Source of the DNA: Mesorhizobium sp. B2-4-15
Lineage (GTDB): Bacteria; Pseudomonadota; Alphaproteobacteria; Rhizobiales; Rhizobiaceae
NCBI RefSeq assembly: GCF_006658505.1
Contig: NZ_VFUZ01000003.1
Coordinates: 248,001-312,000, forward strand
Direction: 5' to 3'
DNA: 64,000 nucleotides
Shown: in pieces, positions 32,725 to 42,347 of the stretch
Numbering within the stretch: the stretch's first letter is position 1
Layout of the letters: the number at the start of each line of letters is the position of its first letter
Program-made: the position numbers and the translations under genes
Notes under the pieces: model-generated
Database searches by the model: none
What the model was told of the DNA's origin: nothing
What the model saw: the letters and a program-made list of their open reading frames with translations, nothing else

Positions 32725-34257
32725 TTAACGGCCGGCGCTGGCGAGCGCCCGCTTCTCGCGCCGGCGCTGCACGGAAGACGGAATATTCATGCCTTCCCGG
32801 TACTTGGCGACCGTGCGCCGGGCGATATCGACGCCGCTTTCCCTGAGCATGTCGACGATCGCGTCGTCGGACAGCACGTCGACAGATTTCTCCTCGTCGA
32901 TCAATTGCCTGATGCGGTCACGTACCGCTTCCGAGGAATGCGCGTCGCCGCCGCCCGACGCGGCGATCGAGGCGGTGAAGAAATAGCGCAATTCGAATAC
33001 GCCACGCGGGGTCAGCATGTATTTGTTCGCGGTGACCCGGCTGACCGTCGATTCGTGCATGCCGATGGCATCAGCCACCGTGCGCAGGTTGAGTGGCTTC
33101 AGCTGGCGCACGCCGTGGACCAGGAAGGCATCCTGCTGGCGCACGATCTCCGAGGCCACCTTGAGGATCGTCTTTGCCCGCTGGTCGAGGCTGCGCGTCA
33201 GCCAGTTGGCGTTTTGCAGGCACTCGGCCAGGAAGTCCTTTTCCGCCTGGTTCTTGGCGTGCGGCGAGACCTGGGCGAAATAGATATGGTCGACCAGCAC
33301 GCGCGGCAGCGTTTCGGCGTTGAGCTCGACCGCCCAGCTGCCGTCATTGGCCGCGCGCACCTCGACATCGGCGACAATGGCGTCGCTGGCGCCGCCTGAA
33401 AAAGCCATGCCCGGGCGCGGATCGAGTGCCCGGATCTCGGCGAGCATGTCGAGCAGGTCTTCCTCGTCGACGCCGCAGATCCGCTTCAGCGTGTGGAAAT
33501 CGCGGCGCGCCAGGAGTTCGAGGTTGGCGACCAGGGCCTTCATCGCCGGATCGAGACGGTCGCGCACGGCAAGCTGCAGCGACAGGCATTCGGCAAGATC
33601 GCGGGCGAACAGGCCGGTCGGCTCGAAGGTCTGGCACACTGCCAGCACCTTTCCCACGGCCGCGACGTCAGTGCCCAGACGCGTGGCGATCTCGGCGAGA
33701 TCGACCCTGACATAGCCGGTTTCATCCAGGCCGTCGGCGAGTTCCCCGGCGATCAGTCGGGCCGCGGGATCGGTAAAGGCGAGTGCGATCTGTTCGCCGA
33801 CATGGTTGCGCAGCGTGATGGCGCTTGCCGCCATGTCGCCGGCGTCGAGCCCCTCCGACGAAGAGCCGGAGCCGCCGCCATTGCCCGAGGCCGATTTCCA
33901 TTGTGCCGTCAGGTCGGGTCCGAGCCGCTCGCTGGTGCCGGGATCGTCGGGAAAGAGGTTCTCCAGCGACGTATCGAGTTTTTCCGAGATCGCCTCGGCG
34001 CTCCATCCCGCTTCGTTCTCGAACCAGTCGCCGTCGGCGGCCGCTTGCGGCTCCGTCTCGTTCTTCTGCGCCTGGTCGCCGACGGCGTCGTCCTGCGGCT
34101 CCGCGCGCTCCAGCAGCGGGTTGCGTTCGATCTCCTCGTCGATGAAATGCTCGAGCTCGACATGAGTGAACTGCAGCAGCCGAATCGACTGCATCAGTTG
34201 CGGCGTCATCACCAGCGACTGCGACTGTCGGAGCTGTAGTTTCGCCGCCAACGCCAT
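32725..34257 (-). CDS. rpoN: RNA polymerase sigma-54 factor
   Basis: A 510-aa alternative sigma factor. Region I (KLQLRQSQSLVMTPQLMQSI) is at the N-terminus. An acidic region II follows (about 60-130). The core-binding and DNA-binding regions include a helix-turn-helix (TVADAIGMHESTVSRVTANK near 400), and the RpoN box reads ARRTVAKYREGMNIPSS near the end (usual ARRTVAKYRE). It needs enhancer-binding activators and controls nitrogen-related genes. It lies downstream of lptB, as in most Rhizobiales. Confidence 0.97.
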   Translation of the reverse strand: MALAAKLQLRQSQSLVMTPQLMQSIRLLQFTHVELEHFIDEEIERNPLLERAEPQDDAVGDQAQKNETEPQAAADGDWFENEAGWSAEAISEKLDTSLENLFPDDPGTSERLGPDLTAQWKSASGNGGGSGSSSEGLDAGDMAASAITLRNHVGEQIALAFTDPAARLIAGELADGLDETGYVRVDLAEIATRLGTDVAAVGKVLAVCQTFEPTGLFARDLAECLSLQLAVRDRLDPAMKALVANLELLARRDFHTLKRICGVDEEDLLDMLAEIRALDPRPGMAFSGGASDAIVADVEVRAANDGSWAVELNAETLPRVLVDHIYFAQVSPHAKNQAEKDFLAECLQNANWLTRSLDQRAKTILKVASEIVRQQDAFLVHGVRQLKPLNLRTVADAIGMHESTVSRVTANKYMLTPRGVFELRYFFTASIAASGGGDAHSSEAVRDRIRQLIDEEKSVDVLSDDAIVDMLRESGVDIARRTVAKYREGMNIPSSVQRRREKRALASAGR

Positions 34258-34555
34258 GGTTCGGTTTCAAACGCCTCCTATACGCGTCCGGACTGCCGGA
34301 AATGAATTTCGCGGTCGGCCATAGAAACTGGCCCGGCTTTTGCTTGTCAAGGCGAAGGCTAGCAAAACCCGCTTACCGGACCGTTAGCCCGGCGCAAAAT
34401 CGCGGAAAAACACGTGGTCACACGCAAAAATCGCGGCCAGCAAACAAATTTCACGCCTAAGGCAATTCCAGGAAAAGCGTGCAACGGTTTTCCGTCCGGA
34501 ATTGCGTGAAAAAGAAGATGGAGCGGTTCATCGATTCCACCGATGCCGAACAGCC
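34258..34555. other. Intergenic region between lptB and rpoN with a rhizobial repeat
   Basis: A 298-bp gap. Its main content is the palindromic repeat at 34463-34504. The rest, toward rpoN, probably carries the rpoN promoter. I see no ORF worth reporting. Confidence 0.45.
34463..34504. repeat. Rhizobial palindromic repeat (CAATTCC...GGAATTG)
   Basis: Nested inverted repeats CAATTCC / GGAATTG (34463-34469 and 34498-34504) and GGAAAA / TTTTCC (34471-34476 and 34488-34493) are followed by GCGTGAAAAAGAAGATGGAG and then CGGTTC. This ensemble is widespread between genes in Mesorhizobium-like genomes (recognised from memory, not searched). Confidence 0.6.
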
Positions 34556-35374
34556 CTAAAGCGTAAAACCCTCGCCCAGATAAAGCCGCCGCACATCGGG
34601 GTTCGCCACCACCTCGTCGGCGCGGCCATGGGTCAGCACCTGGCCGGCATGGATGATATAGGCGCGGTCGATCAGACCGAGCGTCTCGCGCACATTGTGG
34701 TCGGTGATGAGGACGCCGATGCCGCGTGCCGTCAGATGGCGCACCAGTTGCTGGATATCCGCGACAGCGATCGGATCGATGCCGGCAAAAGGCTCGTCGA
34801 GCAGCATGTAGGCCGGGCGCGTCGCCAGAGCGCGCGCGATTTCCAGGCGCCGCCGCTCGCCGCCGGAGAGCGACATGGATGGCGCCTTGCGCAGATGGCT
34901 GATGTGGAATTCCTCGAGCAGTTCGTCGAGGTTGCGTTCGCGCACCTTGCGGTCCTTTTCGACCACTTCCAGCACGGCGCGGATATTCTGCTCGACGTTG
35001 AGGCCACGGAAAATCGAGGCCTCCTGCGGCAGATAGCCGATGCCGAGGCGCGCGCGGCGGTACATCGGCATCGAGGTGACGTCGAAGCCGTCGATCTCGA
35101 TCGTGCCTTCATCCACCGGCACCAGGCCGGTGACCATGTAGAAACAGGTTGTCTTGCCGGCGCCGTTGGGGCCAAGCAGCCCGACGGCCTCGCCGGCACG
35201 CACGCCCAGCGTGACGCCGCTGACGACCTTGCGGCCCTTATAGCTCTTGGTCAGGCCTTTGGCGATCAAGGTTCCCTTGAACTTGGCCTTGTCGACAGTG
35301 ATCGTGGCCGGAGCCGAAATCTTGCCTGCGGCCCGTCCCGGAAGACGCGCCGTCAGCGACGACAGGCTGGCCAT
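34556..35374 (-). CDS. lptB: LPS export ABC transporter ATP-binding protein
   Basis: A 272-aa ATPase of the LptBFGC complex that extracts lipopolysaccharide from the inner membrane. Walker A is [14 protein letters not shown] near residue 68, the signature [14 protein letters not shown] near 167, and Walker [14 protein letters not shown] near 185. It has an N-terminal extension of about 40 residues before the ABC core, usual in rhizobia. The ATG at 35374 overlaps the lptA stop (TGATG); the open frame upstream of it lies in lptA. The order lptC-lptA-lptB is conserved. Confidence 0.96.
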   Translation of the reverse strand: MASLSSLTARLPGRAAGKISAPATITVDKAKFKGTLIAKGLTKSYKGRKVVSGVTLGVRAGEAVGLLGPNGAGKTTCFYMVTGLVPVDEGTIEIDGFDVTSMPMYRRARLGIGYLPQEASIFRGLNVEQNIRAVLEVVEKDRKVRERNLDELLEEFHISHLRKAPSMSLSGGERRRLEIARALATRPAYMLLDEPFAGIDPIAVADIQQLVRHLTARGIGVLITDHNVRETLGLIDRAYIIHAGQVLTHGRADEVVANPDVRRLYLGEGFTL

Positions 35375-35964
35375 CAGGGGTTCGTCGCTCCCGATTTCGG
35401 CGGCGGCGTGATCGACATCTGGACACGTTGCCCAGCGCATGGATCGACCTGGGCCAGCCCGCTTTTCATCTGCACGGTCAGCTTGCAGCCGACCAGGACA
35501 TTGTCGTTTTGCGACAGAACGACCTTTTTGCCCGAAAGCACCAGCACCTGGCTCTTCATGTCGAAGCTACCCTGATCGCCGGTCGCGACCTGCTGATCCG
35601 ACTTGATGTAGACCTTGTCGGAGATTTCCAGGTGGTCGATGTTGGCGGAGCCGGTCATCGCCGCCCCCGCGGCTTCCGTGCCCTTGGCCGCCGCGTTGGG
35701 ATCCTTGATGTAATAGACCATCATCTTGCCGGCCTTCATCAGCGTCGGCCCCTGGGCGACCGTGACATTGCCCGTGAAGATGGCGACATTCTCGGCCTGC
35801 CGCACTTCAAGCTTGTCGCTCTCGATCTGGATCGGCTTGTCGCCGGCCAGTTTGAGGCCTGACACCTGACTGGTGGCACTGGACTGCGCCAGCGACGGCG
35901 TCAGGCTGAGCAGGAGCAGCGCCGAAGTTGCGGCCGCAAGCCGTGTCGAACTGTTGAGCCACAT
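35374..35964 (-). CDS. lptA: LPS export periplasmic bridge protein
   Basis: A 196-aa OstA-like protein. A signal peptide occupies about 1-26 ([13 protein letters not shown]). The beta-jellyroll includes [20 protein letters not shown], followed by GNVTVAQG, and a central insertion rich in Ala and Gly (residues about 95-110). It links the inner- and outer-membrane Lpt complexes. It starts 4 bp after lptC and overlaps lptB by one base, so the three form one operon. Confidence 0.93.
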   Translation of the reverse strand: MWLNSSTRLAAATSALLLLSLTPSLAQSSATSQVSGLKLAGDKPIQIESDKLEVRQAENVAIFTGNVTVAQGPTLMKAGKMMVYYIKDPNAAAKGTEAAGAAMTGSANIDHLEISDKVYIKSDQQVATGDQGSFDMKSQVLVLSGKKVVLSQNDNVLVGCKLTVQMKSGLAQVDPCAGQRVQMSITPPPKSGATNP

Positions 35965-35968
35965 TCGC

Positions 35969-36664
35969 CTATTCGCCCTTTGCCTCAGCCGCCTTCAGAC
36001 TGGCGGGATCGATGTTGACGCGCACCCTGTTCTCGAACACCAGGATCTTGCCATTGTCCTGGACCGACAAGGAATCCGCGGTGATCTGCGACCCGCCACG
36101 ACTGACGTCGACGGGATCATCCGTCTTCATAGTGCCTTTGCCCATGTCGAGGAAGACCGATTTAAACTTGGCTTGCATACCATCGGTCGTGGTGATCGTG
36201 ACGTCGCTGTTCAGTTTCATGGTATTGCCGTCGCGATCGTAGGTACCGCGCGAGGCTTTGACCGCCGCTACGTTGTCGGGCGCGATCGGCACCTTGGCGT
36301 CTATGCCTTCGAGTTCGATGACGCCTTGCGTGCTGACATCCTGTATCGCCCGCAGGGCTGTCATCGAATAGGGCTGCTTCTGCTTGGTGAAACCGTTGAG
36401 CCTGGGATTGGCCATCACCAGCTTGCCGTTGGAAAAAGCGGTGCCTTCGGCCTGCACCGCGACGGAGACGGGCGCCGCAAGATAGGAATAGACGGGGAAG
36501 GCGACGGCGATCAACGCCGCAGCCAAGGGCACGGCGAATTTGAGCACCCGCACGCGGCGCGAATGACGCTGGGCGCGGTCGAACGCATCGCTCCGTGTCC
36601 GGCCATCCGCCGGGGGAGCCAACTCCGTCTCGGGGCTGGTCGGTTCATTCGGTCGCGCTAACAT
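35969..36664 (-). CDS. lptC: LPS export system protein LptC
   Basis: A 231-aa inner-membrane protein with a cytoplasmic N-terminal tail of about 38 residues, one membrane segment (about 39-62, VLKFAVPLAAALIAVAFPVY) and a periplasmic beta-jellyroll. The latter includes LVMANPRLNGFTKQKQPYSM and late NRVRVNIDP. It passes LPS from LptBFG to LptA. The N-terminal tail is longer than in E. coli LptC, as is usual in Rhizobiales. It is the first gene of the lptC-A-B run. Confidence 0.92.
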   Translation of the reverse strand: MLARPNEPTSPETELAPPADGRTRSDAFDRAQRHSRRVRVLKFAVPLAAALIAVAFPVYSYLAAPVSVAVQAEGTAFSNGKLVMANPRLNGFTKQKQPYSMTALRAIQDVSTQGVIELEGIDAKVPIAPDNVAAVKASRGTYDRDGNTMKLNSDVTITTTDGMQAKFKSVFLDMGKGTMKTDDPVDVSRGGSQITADSLSVQDNGKILVFENRVRVNIDPASLKAAEAKGE

Positions 36665-37023
36665 GACTGCTTTCTTCTAAAACCCCTGCCCGCCCGGAGC
36701 ACCGCCTATAGGTGGGATGCCAGCGCCCTCAAGCAAGCACAAGCCGACGAAAACCGCAAAAATGTGACAGCTGCCGTTGTACAAACGAAACCCAGGTCAG
36801 CACAACAACCGGTACTTCATAGCAGAAATGGACGCCGTTGCGTCGTTTTTTCATCGCTGCTGTTCTTCCCCTTTAACTCGGGTCCTTTGCCCGGGCCAGT
36901 CACAAAATGGACAGCATGGGATTGGGGCGCGCGGATTGCCGCGCCGTCGGGAAGACGGAACAGCTTCCCGATGCGGGCATCATGGTCTAAAAGCGTCTCT
37001 TCCCGCCGATTGTGAGGCTGACC
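36665..37023. other. Divergent intergenic region between lptC and sppA
   Basis: A 359-bp region that should carry both promoters. Two strong stem-loops are visible on the sppA side: GGCGCGCGG with CCGCGCC (about 36926-36946) and GGGAAG with CTTCCC (36951-36971). Short open frames cross it, but they lack ribosome binding sites and protein-like character. No RNA family was recognised. Confidence 0.4.
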
Positions 37024-37980
37024 ATGGCACTGAGAGCCGACGACCTGATCGACCGCCGCCGTTTGCGGCGCAAGCTGACTTTCTGGCGTGTCACGGCCTT
37101 CGGCATCGTGGCGCTTGGGGTGATTATGCTGTCGGCCTGGCTCTACCGCGACGATTTCGGCGGATCGACCGTCGACCATATCGCCAAGGTCAGGATCGAA
37201 GGGACCATCACCGAGGATGACGAGTTGATAAAGCGGCTGGAGACCATCCGCCAGTCGTCGAAGGTAAAAGGCGTGATCCTTGCGATCGATTCGCCTGGCG
37301 GCACCACTGTCGGCGGCGAATCGATCTTTGAGGAGGTGCGCAAGGTAGCCGCCGACAAGCCTGTAGTGGCCGAAGTCGGCACCCTCGCCGCCTCGGCGGG
37401 CTATATGATCGCCAGTGCCGCCGACCACATTGTCGCCCGCAAGACCTCGATCGTCGGTTCGATCGGCGTGCTGATCCAGTATCCCGACGTCAGCGGCCTG
37501 ATGGACAAGCTCGGCGTCAAGCTGGAGGAGGTGAAATCCTCGCCGCTCAAGGCCTCGCCGTCTCCCTTCAAGCCGACCAATGACGACGAGCGCGCCATGG
37601 TCCGCAAGCTCATCCTCGACAGCTATGACTGGTTCGTCGGCATCGTCGCCGAGCGCCGCAAGATGACCCACGAACAAGCGTTGGCGCTTGCCGACGGTTC
37701 GATCTTCACCGGCCGCCAGGGTGTCGCCAACGGCCTGATCGACTCCGTCGGCGGCGAGACCGAGGCCATCGACTGGCTGGCGACCAAGGGTGTCGATGCC
37801 AAACTCAAGGTGGTCGAGTGGAAGAACACCGAACGGCGCGGAGGCTTCTTCTGGTCAAAGGCCATGGTGAAAACGATCGTCAGCGCGCTCGGCCTGCCTG
37901 ACTACAGCGGCGATGTCATCCATGAACTCGGCGCCGACCGCTTGTTTCTTGACGGTCTCGTTTCCGTCTGGCACCCTTGA
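37024..37980 (+). CDS. sppA: Signal peptide peptidase SppA, short (36K) type
   Basis: A 318-aa membrane protease of clan SK. One N-terminal membrane segment (about 25-45) is followed by the protease domain, with the nucleophile Ser in TLAASAGYMIAS near residue 126 and the catalytic Lys in KSSPLKASPS near 178. It digests leftover signal peptides. The ATG at 37024 has GAGG about 7 bp upstream; GTG at 37012 is an alternative. Followed by ihfB after 78 bp, the common rhizobial order. Confidence 0.93.
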   Translation: MALRADDLIDRRRLRRKLTFWRVTAFGIVALGVIMLSAWLYRDDFGGSTVDHIAKVRIEGTITEDDELIKRLETIRQSSKVKGVILAIDSPGGTTVGGESIFEEVRKVAADKPVVAEVGTLAASAGYMIASAADHIVARKTSIVGSIGVLIQYPDVSGLMDKLGVKLEEVKSSPLKASPSPFKPTNDDERAMVRKLILDSYDWFVGIVAERRKMTHEQALALADGSIFTGRQGVANGLIDSVGGETEAIDWLATKGVDAKLKVVEWKNTERRGGFFWSKAMVKTIVSALGLPDYSGDVIHELGADRLFLDGLVSVWHP

Positions 37981-38058
37981 GACGCCGCCTGGGACTGAAA
38001 AAACAAACAAAATCATCCTCATAATTTTGACCGCACGGCTTTCACGGGGACCCGTCTG

Positions 38059-38343
38059 ATGATCAAGTCCGAACTTGTGCAGATTATTGCCACGCGCAAT
38101 CCGCATCTTTTCCTGCGCGACGTCGAAAACATCGTTGGTGCGATCTTCGATGAAATCACCGACGCCCTTGCCGAAGGCAACCGGGTCGAACTGCGGGGCT
38201 TCGGCGCCTTTTCGGTGAAAAACCGCCCCGCGCGCACCGGCCGCAATCCGCGCACCGGTGAATCCGTCGAGGTCGAGGAGAAATGGGTGCCGTTCTTCAA
38301 GACCGGCAAGGAACTGCGCGAAAGGCTGAACGGCGGCAAGTAG
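38059..38343 (+). CDS. ihfB: Integration host factor beta subunit
   Basis: A 94-aa HU-family DNA-bending protein. [20 protein letters not shown] is the IhfB N-terminus. The DNA arm reads [20 protein letters not shown], containing the Pro that intercalates. The C-terminal [17 protein letters not shown] is typical of the beta subunit. It works with IhfA in sigma-54 promoter activation and replication. It stands between sppA and lapA in one direction. Confidence 0.97.
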   Translation: MIKSELVQIIATRNPHLFLRDVENIVGAIFDEITDALAEGNRVELRGFGAFSVKNRPARTGRNPRTGESVEVEEKWVPFFKTGKELRERLNGGK

Positions 38344-38397
38344 GCGCAACATCAGCGCCAGACGGCCTTGTCCGGCCCGCTTGCGACGGAAGATATC

Positions 38398-38730
38398 ATG
38401 CTCAATCGCTTCATGCTCATCGTGATCTTCGTGCCCCTGGCGATCATCCTGATCGCTCTGGCCGTCGCCAACCGCGAACTCGTCGCCTTCACGCTGGACC
38501 CGTTCAACCCCGGCAATCCGAAGCTGACGCTCACCTTGCCGCTGTTCATCTTCCTGTTCCTGGCGCTCGGCATGGGCATGATCGTCGGCAGCCTGGCAAC
38601 CTGGGTCAAGCAGGGCCGCTACCGCAAGCTGGCGCGTCAACGCGGCGTCGAGGCGGAAAACCTGCGCCAGGCGGTCAGCCGCGCCCCGGCGGCGCCGCAG
38701 GGGCCGGTGCTGCCGAAGCCGAGCAATTGA
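38398..38730 (+). CDS. lapA: LapA/DUF1049 membrane protein
   Basis: A 110-aa protein with two membrane segments (about 5-22 and 46-68) and a cytoplasmic basic helix (GRYRKLARQRGVEAENLRQA). The central VANRELVAFTLDPFNP is the DUF1049 signature. In E. coli the homologue LapA works with LapB in LPS assembly control; in Rhizobiales the ihfB-lapA linkage is common. GGAAG precedes the ATG at 38398, so the longer TTG frame was not used. Confidence 0.85.
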   Translation: MLNRFMLIVIFVPLAIILIALAVANRELVAFTLDPFNPGNPKLTLTLPLFIFLFLALGMGMIVGSLATWVKQGRYRKLARQRGVEAENLRQAVSRAPAAPQGPVLPKPSN

Positions 38731-38767
38731 ACCGCCGGCCGGCGCCTTTCGTTTCACGGAGCTTTTC

Positions 38768-39733
38768 ATGCTGACCATTTCGGCCGCCGAGGTCGACCGT
38801 GCGCTGACCTTTCCGGGATTGGTCGAAACGTTGCGCACCGCGTTTCGCGAGGGTGCGGTGCAGCCCGTCAGGCATCATCACGCGGTCGAACGGCCTGATG
38901 GTGCGGCCTCGACCTTGCTGCTGATGCCGGCATGGACCGATTTCAATGCCGCCGGCACCTCGGCCGGGGGGCACGTCGGTGTCAAGATCGTCACCGTCTC
39001 GCCCGATAACAACGCCATCGGCAAGCCCGCCGTGATGGGGCTCTATCTTCTGCTCAACGGCAGCACCGGCGAACCGGAAGCCCTGATCGACGGCCAGCGG
39101 CTGACGCAGTGGCGGACGGCCTGCGCCTCGGCGCTCGCGGCGTCCTATCTCGCCCGCGACGATGCCTCACGCCTGCTTGTGGTCGGCGCCGGCGCCCTGT
39201 CGCCGTTCCTCGCCAAGGCGCATTCGGCGGTGCGGCCGATCGAGACCATCCGCATTTGGAACCGCACTCCGGCCAATGCCGAGAAAGTCGCGGCGGATCT
39301 GCGCGCCGAAGGCTTCGCGGCGAGCGCCGCGACCGATCTCGATGCCGAGCTTGGCCAGGCTGATATCGTCTCCTCAGCGACGATCACCACCACGCCGCTT
39401 ATCAAGGGCGCGCTGTTGCGGCCGGGAACCCATGTCGACCTGGTCGGCGGCTTCACCCCGGCGATGCGCGAAAGCGACGATGACGCGATCGCACGCGCCC
39501 GCGTCTATGTCGACACCCGCGCCGGCGCCACCAAGGAGGCCGGCGACATCGTCCAGCCACTGGCCTCGGGCGTCCTGAAACCGGAAGCCATCATCGCCGA
39601 CCTGCACGAACTCGCACGCAATCAGAAGAAGGGCCGCGAGAGCACTGACGAGATCACGCTGTTCAAGTCGGTCGGCGCCGCGCTTGAGGACCTTGCCGCC
39701 GGCATTGCCGTTTACAAGGCGCTCAAGCCGTAG
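38768..39733 (+). CDS. Ornithine cyclodeaminase / mu-crystallin family protein
   Basis: A 321-aa NAD(P)-binding enzyme. Conserved features are GGHVGVKIVTVSPDN near residue 70 (substrate Lys), LIDGQRLTQWRTACASALAA near 107, and a Rossmann motif LLVVGAGALSPFLAKAH near 138. DLVGGFTPAMRESDDDAI near 223 is the late conserved block. The family includes ornithine cyclodeaminase, alanine dehydrogenase and delta1-pyrroline/piperideine-2-carboxylate reductases, so the precise reaction is uncertain. It starts 37 bp after lapA. Confidence 0.86.
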   Translation: MLTISAAEVDRALTFPGLVETLRTAFREGAVQPVRHHHAVERPDGAASTLLLMPAWTDFNAAGTSAGGHVGVKIVTVSPDNNAIGKPAVMGLYLLLNGSTGEPEALIDGQRLTQWRTACASALAASYLARDDASRLLVVGAGALSPFLAKAHSAVRPIETIRIWNRTPANAEKVAADLRAEGFAASAATDLDAELGQADIVSSATITTTPLIKGALLRPGTHVDLVGGFTPAMRESDDDAIARARVYVDTRAGATKEAGDIVQPLASGVLKPEAIIADLHELARNQKKGRESTDEITLFKSVGAALEDLAAGIAVYKALKP

Positions 39734-39845
39734 CACCTGCGAGCTTCTTCGCGGCCCCGGTCGTCAGCCGTCCACAATCGCCGTTTGTTGCGCACAAGGG
39801 CATAGCTGTGGCAGAAGCGGGCCGAACCGCCGGAGATGCTGCTTC

Positions 39846-40937
39846 TTGAAGTCTTTTCGCGACAAACGCCGCGACGGCCGCCCGCACCAGCCGGCGAAGG
39901 GTGGGACCGCACAGCCGCGCCCGCAGGAGAATCGGCCGGCGGTCAAGACAGACGTCCGGCCGCGCGAACCGCGTGACTTGAAACCGGATAGTCAGCCCGC
40001 GCCGAAATCTTCGCCGCGCATCCTCGCCCGTCGCGACGGCGCCCTGCCGGCCGAGCAGCTTCCGCTGATCCTCGAAGTGGCGCCCAACGCCGATTATGCC
40101 CTGCTCGACAGCGGCTCCGGCCAGAAGCTTGAACAATACGGCCCCTACCGCATCGTGCGGCCCGACGGCCAGGCGATCTGGCGGAAGGCCTTGCCGGCAA
40201 AGGACTGGGAGCGTGCCGACGCTATCTTCACCGGCGACACCGACGAGGAAGGAATTGGCCGCTGGCGCTTTCCCAAGACGCCACTCGGCGAAACCTGGCC
40301 GATGAAGCATGACGGCATCGATTATCTCGGCCGTTTCACCTCGTTTCGCCATGTCGGCGTTTTTCCGGAGCAAGCCTCGCATTGGGACCACATGGCCGGG
40401 CTGATCGCGGCGGCGAAGCGGCCGGTCAAGGTGCTGAACCTGTTCGGCTATACGGGGCTCGCGTCTCTCGTAGCAGCCCGCGCGGGCGCCGAGGTCACCC
40501 ATGTCGACGCCTCGAGGAAAGCGATCGGCTGGGCGCGCGAAAACCAGGAGATGGCCGGGCTGGGCAACAAGCCGATCCGCTGGATCGTCGACGACGCGAT
40601 GAAATTCGCCGAACGCGAGGAGCGCCGCGGCAGCCGCTACGACATCATTCTCTTCGATCCGCCCGCCTATGGCCGTGGTCCCAAGGGCGAGGTCTGGCAA
40701 TTGTTCGAGGATCTGCCGGCATTGACCGATCTCTGCCGCGCGATCCTGACGCCGAAGCCGCTTGCCGTGGTGCTGACCGCCTATTCGATCCGCGCCTCCT
40801 TCTTCGCAATCCATGCCTTGATGCGCGACACCTTTGCCGGCATGGGCGGCAGGGTCGAATCGGGTGAGCTGATCATCCGTGAAAAGTCCGCCGGCCGGGC
40901 GCTTTCGACATCACTTTTTTCGCGTTGGGTGGCTTGA
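39846..40937 (+). CDS. Class I SAM-dependent rRNA methyltransferase (RlmI-like)
   Basis: A 363-aa protein. After a basic, disordered N-terminus (residues 1-60, KRRDGRPHQPAKGG and Pro/Arg-rich) comes a catalytic domain with VLNLFGYTGLASLVAARAGA near residue 200 (SAM site) and DIILFDPPAYGRGPKGEVWQ near 270. The NPPY-like motif is DPPAYG. No in-frame ATG exists at the right place; I propose the TTG at 39846, with GGAGA 9 bp upstream. The open frame from 39684 overlaps the ornithine-cyclodeaminase gene and is not protein-like. The target nucleotide is unknown. Confidence 0.82.
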   Translation: MKSFRDKRRDGRPHQPAKGGTAQPRPQENRPAVKTDVRPREPRDLKPDSQPAPKSSPRILARRDGALPAEQLPLILEVAPNADYALLDSGSGQKLEQYGPYRIVRPDGQAIWRKALPAKDWERADAIFTGDTDEEGIGRWRFPKTPLGETWPMKHDGIDYLGRFTSFRHVGVFPEQASHWDHMAGLIAAAKRPVKVLNLFGYTGLASLVAARAGAEVTHVDASRKAIGWARENQEMAGLGNKPIRWIVDDAMKFAEREERRGSRYDIILFDPPAYGRGPKGEVWQLFEDLPALTDLCRAILTPKPLAVVLTAYSIRASFFAIHALMRDTFAGMGGRVESGELIIREKSAGRALSTSLFSRWVA

Positions 40938-41795
40938 ATGAACGAGCGGCACGTGGGCGCACCCGGCCAGGTGAAGGAAGTCACCAGCCTCGCCAATCCG
41001 CTCGTGAAGGACATCAAGGCACTCGCCTTGAAGAAATTCCGCGACCAGCAGAACGCCTTCATGGCCGAGGGACTGAAGCTGGTCATCGATGCGCTCGACT
41101 TGGGCTGGCAGATCAGAACCCTGGTCTTCGCCAAGGCCGGACGCGGCAACCCGGCGGTGGAGAAGGTCGCCGCGCGCACCGTTGCCGCCGGCGGCACCGT
41201 GCTCGAAGTGTCGGAAAAGGTGCTTGTCGCCATCACTCGCCGCGACAATCCGCAAATGGTGGTCGGCGTCTTCTCGCAGAAATTCCAGACACTGAAGGAC
41301 ATCCGCGCCGGCAATGGCGATGTCTGGGTGGCGCTCGACCGGGTGCGCGACCCCGGCAATCTCGGCACCGTCATCCGCACCGTCGATGCCGTTGGCGCCA
41401 AGGGTGTCATCCTGGTCGGCGACACCACCGATCCTTTTTCGGTGGAGACGGTGCGCGCCACCATGGGTTCCATCTTCGCCGTGCCGGTGGCGAAGGCAAC
41501 GACCGAGGCCTTCCTTGCCTGGCGCGGCGGATTTTCAGGCCTTGTCGCCGGCACGCATCTGAAAGGCGCGGTCGACTACCGCTCGGTCGATTTTTCCCGC
41601 GGGCCGGTGCTGCTGATGATGGGCAACGAGCAGCAGGGCCTGCCCGAAAGCCTGGCGGCCAGTTGCGACAGATTGCTCAGGATTCCGCAAGCCGGCCGCG
41701 CCGATTCGCTCAATCTCGCCGTCGCCACCGGCATCATGCTGTTCGAGATCCGGCGCGGTGCGCTGAAGCTCGACCCCATCGCGGACTCCAAGTGA
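40938..41795 (+). CDS. TrmH/SpoU family RNA methyltransferase
   Basis: A 285-aa knotted (SPOUT) methyltransferase. An N-terminal substrate-binding domain (about 10-105) precedes the catalytic domain. The three SpoU motifs are RDPGNLGTVIRTVDA near residue 140, LLMMGNEQQGLPESL near 225, and GRADSLNLAVATGIMLFEI near 253. It starts directly after the previous stop, so two RNA methyltransferases are cotranscribed. The target is probably a 2'-O-ribose in rRNA (RlmB-like), but tRNA cannot be excluded. Confidence 0.9.
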   Translation: MNERHVGAPGQVKEVTSLANPLVKDIKALALKKFRDQQNAFMAEGLKLVIDALDLGWQIRTLVFAKAGRGNPAVEKVAARTVAAGGTVLEVSEKVLVAITRRDNPQMVVGVFSQKFQTLKDIRAGNGDVWVALDRVRDPGNLGTVIRTVDAVGAKGVILVGDTTDPFSVETVRATMGSIFAVPVAKATTEAFLAWRGGFSGLVAGTHLKGAVDYRSVDFSRGPVLLMMGNEQQGLPESLAASCDRLLRIPQAGRADSLNLAVATGIMLFEIRRGALKLDPIADSK

Positions 41796-41808
41796 GGGCT
41801 ATCCAACC

Positions 41809-42291
41809 TTGAAATCGTGGTCCCCCTACGCCCTGCTCGTCGTCGTGGCCATCGCGCTCGACCAATGGATAAAACATCTGGTCGAAGCCGGGCTGCCCTT
41901 CCAGGAAAAGCTCGATCTGTTGCCGTTCCTGGCGCTGTTTCGCACCTACAACACCGGCATCGCCTTCTCGATGTTTTCCTCCTTCGGCGACACTGGCCTG
42001 GTGGTCGTCGCCGTGCTGGTCGTCGCCTTCGTACTTTATCTCGCCACCCGCACGCCGTCCGGTCATGTCGTCGCCCGCACCGGCTTTGCCTTGATCATCG
42101 GCGGTGCGCTGGGCAATTTGATCGACCGCGCCGTTTACGGCCACGTCATCGATTACATCCTGTTTCACACGCCGGTTTGGTCCTTTGCCGTCTTCAACCT
42201 TGCCGACGCCCTCATTTCGGTGGGCGCGGCACTGGTCGTCTTCGACGAACTCATCGGCTGGCGGCGCGAGCCCACGCCTTCGAACGATTGA
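41809..42291 (+). CDS. lspA: Lipoprotein signal peptidase
   Basis: A 160-aa inner-membrane aspartic protease that removes signal peptides of prolipoproteins. Four membrane segments are visible. Conserved motifs are FRTYNTGIAFSMF near residue 44, the catalytic Asp in LGNLIDRAVYGHVIDYI near 105, and FNLADALISVG near 130 with the second Asp. The start is a TTG at 41809, 13 bp after the previous stop, with GAGGG upstream. It ends 56 bp before acuI. Confidence 0.94.
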   Translation: MKSWSPYALLVVVAIALDQWIKHLVEAGLPFQEKLDLLPFLALFRTYNTGIAFSMFSSFGDTGLVVVAVLVVAFVLYLATRTPSGHVVARTGFALIIGGALGNLIDRAVYGHVIDYILFHTPVWSFAVFNLADALISVGAALVVFDELIGWRREPTPSND

Positions 42292-42347
42292 CCCGACGCG
42301 GTCATCGCCGCACAGTCAGCCCGACAAGCAAGCTCGCGGAGAAAAAG

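Noticed and set aside
36764..37220. Plus-strand ORFs upstream of and overlapping sppA
   Set aside because: No ribosome binding site, no domain, and they overlap sppA in another frame.
39684..39845. 5' extension of the rRNA methyltransferase frame
   Set aside because: It lies partly inside the ornithine-cyclodeaminase gene and reads as Arg/Cys/Ser-rich noise. The TTG at 39846 with a ribosome binding site is preferred.
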